Part shown: positions 57,690-64,000 of the stretch, piece by piece
How positions within the stretch are numbered: position 1 is the first letter of the stretch
Layout of the letters: each line of letters begins with the position of its first letter
Assembly: GCA_029204225.1 (NCBI GenBank)
Contig: CM055092.1
Location: forward strand, 22,597,669-22,661,668
Length of the DNA: 64,000 bases
Source of the DNA: Diphasiastrum complanatum
Lineage: Eukaryota; Streptophyta; Lycopodiopsida; Lycopodiales; Lycopodiaceae
Reading direction: 5' to 3'
Program-made: the position numbers and the translations under genes
The notes under the pieces: model-generated
What the model saw: only the letters and a program-made list of their open reading frames with translations
The model's database searches: none
What the model was told of the DNA's origin: nothing

Positions 57690-60381
57690 CCCGAGTTCCC
57701 TTAAGCCTTTACATATTGGTTTTTGGAATTGTAATGGCGTACTATCACCTTCTTCAGTAGGCGATTTCCATTCTTTCATGCTGAAATGTCATATCCTTTT
57801 GTTAGCAGAGACTCATGAATCATTATATAGACCGCTCCCATCCATACAGGATTGCACTTGGCACTCAGCGCATCGGCCCTTCTTGAGAAGGAAGACCTCC
57901 CGCGGTTCTGGTGGTGTTGCATGTCTCAACAAGGATGTTTTCAGTTCTCATTTTAAACTGGTCAAAAGTGATCCATTTGCACGATTTATTTGGTTTCAGT
58001 TCTTTGGTCACTGTTTGGGGCTTTCTCATGACCTCTTTCTTGCAGTTTGTTACTTTGCACCACAGACATCATCTTTTACAGATTTTGGTGGTGACCCTTT
58101 CCAGGCTCTCTCAGGTGATATAGTCAGCTTTGCACAACGAGGCCTTATTCTTTTAGCAGGGGATTTTAATGCTCGCACGAGCAGCAAGCAGGCTGAGTTT
58201 CATGCAGAGAGTGACTTTCTACAGGTTCATACATTAGATATGGGATTTGACAGCTCACAGGATGCAAATACTCCGGCTACCCACTTTGGAGAGTAGCTGA
58301 TTGGTTTAGCAGAGGATCATTCCTTAGCCATATTGAATGGCCTTCCTTGTTAGCCTTCATCATCTTATTTTACCTGTCACCCACATGGAGGAGGACATAG
58401 TGTTGTTGACTACTTCATTGGGTCACCGGCTTTGATCCCATTTCTTCATACCTTCCCCATAATACCTCCTACCATTTCTGAGCACTCCCTCCTACTTTTA
58501 TCCCTTGGACATCATATTACCACGGTCACGACACACCGTCCCACTCATCACCATCGCCCGGTTTTCTCTCCATCTAGTCTTCCCTTTTACACCAAGTCCC
58601 TAATCACTTTTCTCCATGACTTTCCCTTCACCTCCTCAGTGGACCAACAAGTTGTCTTTTTATCTCAATCTCTTCTGCAATCTGCCAATACTGCCTATCC
58701 TTCAAAACCTTCTCTTCCCATAAACGCACCCACAACAGATGGTATGATACAGAGCGCTCCTCACTGCATAAACAAGTTGTTTACGCTAGATACCACTCTC
58801 CTGACACCCTAGATGGTGATGGATGGTCCTCTTATATTCATAGTACAGTGGGAGTTAAGCAGGGATGTCCTTTGTCCCCTACTCTCTTTGCTCTATACAT
58901 TGATGATACTGAGCGATTATCAGGGAAGAGGGTGGAGATGGCTGTCCGTTAGCAGATATGATTATCCCTATTCTACTATATGCGGACGACGTGATACTAC
59001 TATCGAGATCAGCATCTGGGCTTCAGCAGCACCTTGATGCTTTATATACTTTCTGCCAGACATGGGGTTTGATGGTGAACATTGGTAAGACTAAGGTCAT
59101 GTTGTTCAACACCAATCTACACATATGAGAGACGGTGTTCTACTATGATGGGCAGCCACTGGAGATAGTAGCCTCTTATACATACATGGGTGTCCTTTTT
59201 ATTGGTCCATTGCTCACTTTTAGACCAGCTGCACTGTCTAGGCTCCGCAAGGGGCACTCTGCTCTTGTCCAGATAGAGAGGTTTTCCTCTATTTACTATG
59301 CATGATCCTGATACGCGTTCGCCTTTTTTCTGCCACTATCTCTCCGGTTGCTCTATATTCAGCGGAGACATGGTGTCCTGGCTTGTCCATGCTTGTCCAG
59401 AGATACTTGGAGTGATATTTCACGTCTGTAGATCCTTATGCTTAGCCGGATGACCCGTGCAAAGCAGTCAATTCCCCATGATATCATATTGGCGGAGTTT
59501 GCCTCACCACCATTGATTGTTGAGGCTATATTTCGGATTATCACATTCATTCATAGAGTCTCGGAGCTTGATTCATCCAGATGCGTAGCTGCAGCTTTCA
59601 CATCCTCTCACACTCTGGCTAGTCAGCAGGCTAAGTCCTCGTGGTTTTAGTGTGTTTCTGACCTTTTGAGTATGTGGGGTTTATCTATATTTGATCTCCC
59701 AAATGGGACACATGCATTTACCCGCCAGCAGATTTACAGAGCTTACATCATCACAGTGTGGTCTCACCCAGATCCATCACGGGTCAAGCTTCATGTTTAT
59801 CACACTCATCTTCTTCAGATTGATGTTTCCGGGCTTCCCATTCGGCCGGGTTAGTTGTCTCAGACGTTATCTTTCGGCCTGCGTTATCGTCTTGGTCAGC
59901 TTAGGGTCTCTTCTCATCAGCTTGCTATTGAGACAGGCAGATACACAGACACACCTCGACCGCTGCTGATTTGTCAATGCTGCTCTTTACAGGAGATTGA
60001 GGATGAGTTCCACTTCATTTTCCGATGTTCGGCCTACTATGAGATCAGAGGCACATACCATTGCTTATATAGAGATACTCCACTTACACTTGGTTCTTTC
60101 CTTGCCTTCTCAGATGCGAGATGTGTTGGTTTGTTATTACGAGAGATGTTTACTCTGAGATCTCTCTTTTATTGGATGCTTCCGATGTGGATCGTAGCCA
60201 GTCCCACATTACGCACTTTTTCCAAAAGAGGGATAGAGATGAGACTTCTGACAGTGAGATAGACATTCCAGTACGACGACCGAAGCTCCAGCGTCCTCTT
60301 TGCTCCTCCAGTCCCAGGGTTCTTCACCGGAGGCCAACGCTTGCTTCTCACCATATCACGGAGTTTTTTATATCCACTTAG
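57690..60381 (+). pseudogene. LINE L3 ORF2: endonuclease, RT palm and CCHC, internally deleted
   Basis: Endonuclease: HIGFWNCNGVL, LLLAETHESLYRPLPSIQDC, RGSGGVACLNKDVFSSHF, LLAGDFNARTS and VVDYFIGSPALIPFLHTFP. At about 58812 it jumps from the region after the endonuclease to the RT palm: DGWSSYIHSTVGVKQGCPLS, LFALYIDDTERLSG and the catalytic LLYADDVILLS (58973-59005), then VNIGKTKVMLFNT. The thumb and tail include MTRAKQSIPHDIILAEFA and a CCHC motif CQCCSLQEIEDEFHFIFRC (59976-60035). The conserved C-terminus is SEIDIPVRRPKLQRP, ending 60381. RT fingers are missing. Stops and frameshifts. Confidence 0.88.
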
Positions 60382-60617
60382 CTAGTTAGTTAACTTATAT
60401 CAGTTTTCTCTTTCCCTTTGTGTAGCTAGTGGTTAAGCTACTGATATTGTACCCTTGACAGAGCTGGAGGTTAAGCTTCGTTTTTCTCTCTGTTTTCTTG
60501 TGCCAGTTTAGCTTTTAGGAATAAGTCCTACGTGGACAATGCTCCTTTTTTTTATGTACTTTTTACTTGTCTTATGTGCCCTCGGGCACCTGATAGACAT
60601 TAATATAATTCTAATTC

Positions 60618-60621
<4 letters not shown>

Positions 60622-60692
<71 letters not shown>
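60622..60692. repeat. (CT)n tail of L3, directly followed by 5'-truncated L4
   Basis: 71 bp of CT; L4 coding sequence begins immediately after it. Confidence 0.95.
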
Positions 60693-60695
<3 letters not shown>

Positions 60696-61903
60696 CCTTT
60701 TTATCTCAGCTGCTTCTTCACTCAGCCAATACTGCATATCCTCCAAAAACTTTCTCATCTCATAAATGCACTTACAATAGATGGTATGATGATGAGTGCC
60801 TCTCTCTACACAAGCAAGTTGTTCACGCTCAATACCACTCTCCCGACACCTTAGCATCTAAACAAAGGGAATACCATAGAATGACTTTGCGAAAAAAGAC
60901 CACTTTCTCTGGCACAGAAACTCATCGATTCCTGGGACTCCTCTTCTTCCACCTTCTTTTGGAAGATTTTTTCTAAAAACTCATGTAAGCCAACTCCTAT
61001 TGCCACTGAATCTTGGATTGATTATGCTGCAAAACTTTATACAATTGACTCTCCTTCCATCTCTCTCTCACCGCGACCATCCGAATTCACCCTTTTCACT
61101 CCGTCCATGATTAAAAACGCCATAAAAAATGGTCAAAACCATAAAGCCATTGATGTTGACTCTCTAAGTATGGACTTTTTAAAACCTATCGCCCATATTG
61201 TCGCTCCATACATCTCCTACGTTTTTAACCAATCTGTTATTTATGGACTCCCCACACCTTGGTGTACTAACCTTTTGCACCCTATACTTAAGGTTGGTGA
61301 TCCTTTGAATGTGGACAACTATCGTACTATTACGATCAGCCACACTATGGCTAAGCTCTATGGTTCGATTATGTAGCCTATCATCAGCTCTCAGGCGGAG
61401 ACAGAGGAGTTATATGCTATGGGACAGGCAGGTTTTAGAGCAAGCTATTCCACAGCAGACCAGATATTCATACTGAGATGTATCATTGAGGCGGCGAAGT
61501 CCAGGAAACAGAAAGTCTATTGCTGCTTTGTGGATTTCCGCAAACCATTTGATTCAGTTCCCGAGACACTTGCTGCTCCAACGTTTGGCATCCCTTGGTT
61601 TCTCACAGGAGGTCATTGTTGCTATCATCACATTATATGAGAGAGTTTTGGCCCGATTCCGTGATGGAGATGGATGGTCTTCATATATTCATAGTACGGT
61701 CGGATGATCAGGATGTTGACCACAGCCAGCCACATAATACACTTTTCTTTCAAAAAAGAGTTAGGGAGGATACTTCGAATAGCGAGATTGACATTCCAGT
61801 TCGTCGACCGAAGCTCCAGCATCTTCCTCGACCTTCCAGAGTTTGTCACCAGAGGCCACCATGTGCCTCACACCAGATCACACAATTTTTCTCTCTCAGT
61901 TAG
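60693..61903 (+). pseudogene. LINE L4 ORF2 fragment
   Basis: Contains the linker after the endonuclease (NRWYDDECLSLHKQVVHAQY) and the RT fingers: MIKNAIKNGQNHKAIDVDSL, HPILKVGDPLNVDNYRTITI and GQAGFRASYSTADQIFILRC. Then IIEAAKSRKQKVYCCFVDFR has the first catalytic Asp block, and ARFRDGDGWSSYIHSTVG leads into the palm. At about 61708 it jumps to the C-terminal tail (SEIDIPVRRPKLQHL) ending 61903. The YADD box is deleted. Frameshifts near 60970 and 61580. Confidence 0.85.
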
Positions 61904-61989
61904 TGAGTTTTATTCCTCCGCGTAGCTGGTGGTTAAGCTATTGCTTTTGTATCCTCACCATAGCTGGAGGTTAAGCTTTGGTTTTATTT
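60693..61989 (+). mobile_element. 5'-truncated LINE copy L4
   Basis: Starts inside ORF2 and ends in the 3' UTR words GTAGCTGGTGGTTAAGCT and AGCTGGAGGTTAAGCTTTGG, without its CT tail. The right boundary, near 61990, is where the sequence stops matching the L1/L3 3' UTR and becomes the L5 leader. 5' truncation is typical of target-primed insertion. Confidence 0.8.
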
Positions 61990-63265
61990 CCGAATTATTT
62001 CTGAATGTGCGCCCCAGTTTATTTCTGATCCAATTCTCATCTGATCCATCCCGTGGCGCAACAAACTTGTTCGCCCTGATGCCGAAGAGCTGTGGCTAAA
62101 TGTGTTTGGCGTTTTATAAGGTCGTTATTTTGCAGCAAATAGAAAACGATCCACCGTAGCCGAGCTTGCATGAAAGCTTCGAAAATCTGAGCCTAAAGGT
62201 AGCACAACCCTCCCATAGGCTGGACACCTGCTCTGATACCACTGTCTGCCGCTGCTCTCAATCTGCTCCTGTGCTCCTGGCCTGCTCCAACCATGGATAC
62301 GGAATGGGTCACCACCCGTCGAAAAGGAAACAAACAACCATTGCCTTCAGCATCACCATCATCGCCATCTTCTACTCCCCTCAATGATCTTTGCGGCACT
62401 TGCAGTGCTCCACCCCTTTTGGGTTTGATGACATTCATGAGTAATATGCAGGTGGATTTGCTTCCACTCAAGGAACAGGTAAATCTACTTGAAACGGAAA
62501 ATACCACTCTCAAGACGCAAATGGCAGCCTTAAGCACTGCTCCGCAGGTGAACCCTGATCAAGTCAAAGCACTGGAGGAGAAAATTCAGACCTCGACAAA
62601 AAGTTGGGCCGACATGCTCAAAAATACTGAAGCAAAAAGCAATAAGATGGTTTCACATGCGATGGAAGAACAAGCAAACGAGAATACAAATCATAAAACG
62701 TCCGCATCAAATGTCTTTTCGAAACCGATCCCCTGCTTGCAGCAAAGAACTTTTGGCCTCACTTTCCTATGAGGAAGACGAAAGCGTCGTGGAAGCAGCT
62801 TGGCACAGTAAGTTCGACTCTTCGGTTGTCTTCAACCGCTTCAAATACATTGATCATCGTAATGAAGTTCTTAAGCGTCGCGGATAGCTTAAAGGCAATA
62901 GCGTTATCGTCTATGAGGATCTAACTGCCTTACAGTGGAAGGAACGGAAGCAGCTCATTGAGGAAGCAAATGGGATAGGAAAAAGGGTTATTTTTCGGGA
63001 TGGTCGACATTTTCTGGTCACTCCATCCGGAACTGATCACTCAGTGACGCCTCCCACGTGAGAGCCTTTTAGTCAAGAGAAAATTTTCGAATTGTATTTA
63101 AAGTTGAACCGCCTCCTGCGTGAGAGCTTTTCATTGCCGCTTGTTAGAGATTGTTAGGAGTTAGGTTGAGAGTTAGAGCACTGAAGAGATATTTTTCTCT
63201 TCTTAGTTAGTTTGGCTTTTAGTTATGTTGTTTTGACGGCATTGCTCCGTCTTGGTGCCGTCCAG
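61990..63265 (+). mobile_element. ORF1-only LINE derivative L5
   Basis: Leader (about 61990-62292), ORF1 (62293-63061), then the same 3' UTR type as L2: GAGAGTTAGAGCACTGAAGAG, CTTCTTAGTTAGTTTGG and GACGGCATTGCTCCGTCTTG. Tail (CTT)n(CT)n. No ORF2 sequence. It joins the L4 3' UTR without an intervening CT tract. Confidence 0.78.
62293..63061 (+). pseudogene. LINE L5 ORF1
   Basis: Starts MDTEWVTTRRKGNKQPLPS. A coiled-coil-like region follows (LLPLKEQVNLLETENTTLKT, DQVKALEEKIQTSTKSWADM). After a frameshift near 62765 comes the RRM-like block: AAWHSKFDSSVVFNRFKYID, NEVLKRRG, stop, LKGNSVIVYEDLTALQWKER and RVIFRDGRHFLVTPSG, ending 63061. The strand segment carrying VRVRGI is missing or scrambled. 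A third ORF1 subfamily beside L1/L3 and L2. Confidence 0.75.
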
Positions 63266-63291
63266 CTTCTTCTTCTTCTTCTTCTTCTTCT

Positions 63292-63349
<58 letters not shown>
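63266..63349. repeat. (CTT)n(CT)n tail of L5, directly followed by L6
   Basis: About 30 bp CTT then about 53 bp CT; L6 coding sequence follows at once. Confidence 0.95.
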
Positions 63350-63352
<3 letters not shown>

Positions 63353-64000
63353 TGCATGCTTGGGGACATCTTGATTGCTATCCTCCTTTATGTCGATGAT
63401 GTGGTATTGGTCTCACCGACCAGAGAGGGTCTACAACGACAGTTGGATTGCTTACATGAGTTTTGCACCAAATGGGGCCTAGGGGTGAACATTGGGAAGA
63501 CCACGGTTATGGTCTTCAACACTTCGCGAGCATTCATGCAGCAACAAGAGCTTCCTTTTCTTAGGTCCTACTTTTAGCATGAGACAGGCCGCTACCACTC
63601 GACTGGGGAAGGGACATGCTTCCCTTGTTCAGCTAGAGCGATTTTGTTTCCAGAAGTCCATCCAGGATGCTCGTAGTAAGTGTCGCCTCTTTGAAACAAG
63701 TGTTACCCCCATGGCTTTTTATGCAGCAAAGACATGGTGTATAGGTCTCCCCTCTTCACACTGAGCCAGTCTTTCACGATCACAGGCCACCATGCTAGCT
63801 CGATTGATTCGAGTGAAGTCTTCTGTTCCACATGAGATTCTCCTAGGTGAGTTTGCAGTTCCACCTATACAGATCGAGGCAGCTCTTCAGCTCATCACCT
63901 ATATACAGAGGATACGCCATTAATTACTTCATTCATTACTAGACGGAGATCGCATGATTTAGTATGAGGATTGTGACGACGACGAGGATGTTAGCCGCTC
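63350..64000 (+). pseudogene. 5'-truncated LINE copy L6: RT palm onward, runs off the window
   Basis: Begins two codons before ILIAILLYVDDVVLVSPT (RT catalytic box, 63371-63425), then QLDCLHEFCTKWGLGVNIGK and VMVFNTSR. A frameshift near 63575 is followed by RLGKGHASLVQLERF and, further on, IRVKSSVPHEILLGEFAVPP (63808-63865), equivalent to the L3 thumb region. YVDD replaces YADD of L3, marking another subfamily. Truncated at the edge. Confidence 0.85.

Larger units (their letters stand above)
56331..60621 (+). mobile_element. L1-type LINE copy L3 with (CT)n tail, longest copy
   Basis: Leader (56331-56644) of degenerate CTGCTG, CTGACC and GCGCGCTG words, ORF1 (56645-57660), ORF2 (about 57690-60381) and a 240-bp 3' UTR nearly the same as that of L1. 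The 5' leader differs from L1 although ORF1 starts are alike. ORF2 has an internal deletion and frameshifts. Confidence 0.9.

Noticed and set aside
62125-62537. Minus-strand frames overlapping the L5 ORF1 start
   Set aside because: Shadow frames of a plus-strand LINE ORF with a coherent coiled-coil and RRM-like product.

Overview
This window is nuclear DNA of a land plant with a large, repeat-rich genome. The evidence is Ty1/Copia elements primed by initiator-Met tRNA, hAT and Ty3/Gypsy remnants, L1-type LINEs, and a ULP2-type SUMO protease gene with conventional GT-AG introns, two of them longer than 7 kb. I cannot name the species. Intron size and repeat density would fit a fern, lycophyte or gymnosperm at least as well as a compact angiosperm genome. 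No tRNA, rRNA or CRISPR feature was seen.

Layout. 0-3 kb: a decayed hAT transposase on the minus strand (BED finger, one intron, a 231-bp in-frame tandem duplication) and a plus-strand hAT C-terminal scrap. 3-6 kb: no firm gene, one weak first-exon candidate, homopolymers and two long (CT)n tracts. 6-14.7 kb: a Gypsy RT/RNase H remnant fused to a decayed Copia element (C), which is itself interrupted by a full-length Copia element with an intact 1322-residue Gag-Pol and nearly identical 682-bp LTRs. 14.7-27.1 kb: two more Copia elements, A and B, both cut by one inversion of about 8.4 kb. Matching 5-bp target duplications at the now oppositely oriented LTRs of A show this. A roughly 600-bp foldback element lies inside the inverted block. 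27-32 kb: no recognisable gene.

32-50.4 kb: six consecutive exons (minus strand) of the catalytic domain of a ULP2-like SUMO protease. All splice phases agree and the His, Asp, Gln and Cys residues are present. Its long introns hold a 645-bp hAT-type element with a perfect 8-bp target duplication, Gypsy and Copia scraps, and a Copia deletion derivative (D). The N-terminal exons were not found and should lie beyond the right edge.

50.4-64 kb: a head-to-tail array of plus-strand LINE copies (called L0 to L6). Most copies end in a (CT)n tract instead of poly(A), and the next copy starts directly after that tract. Two copies carry ORF1 but no ORF2, and three others have different internal ORF2 deletions. 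The array lies upstream of the first visible protease exon, probably in a large intron. The tail-to-head chaining on (CT)n and the ORF1-only derivatives are the most unusual content of the window.
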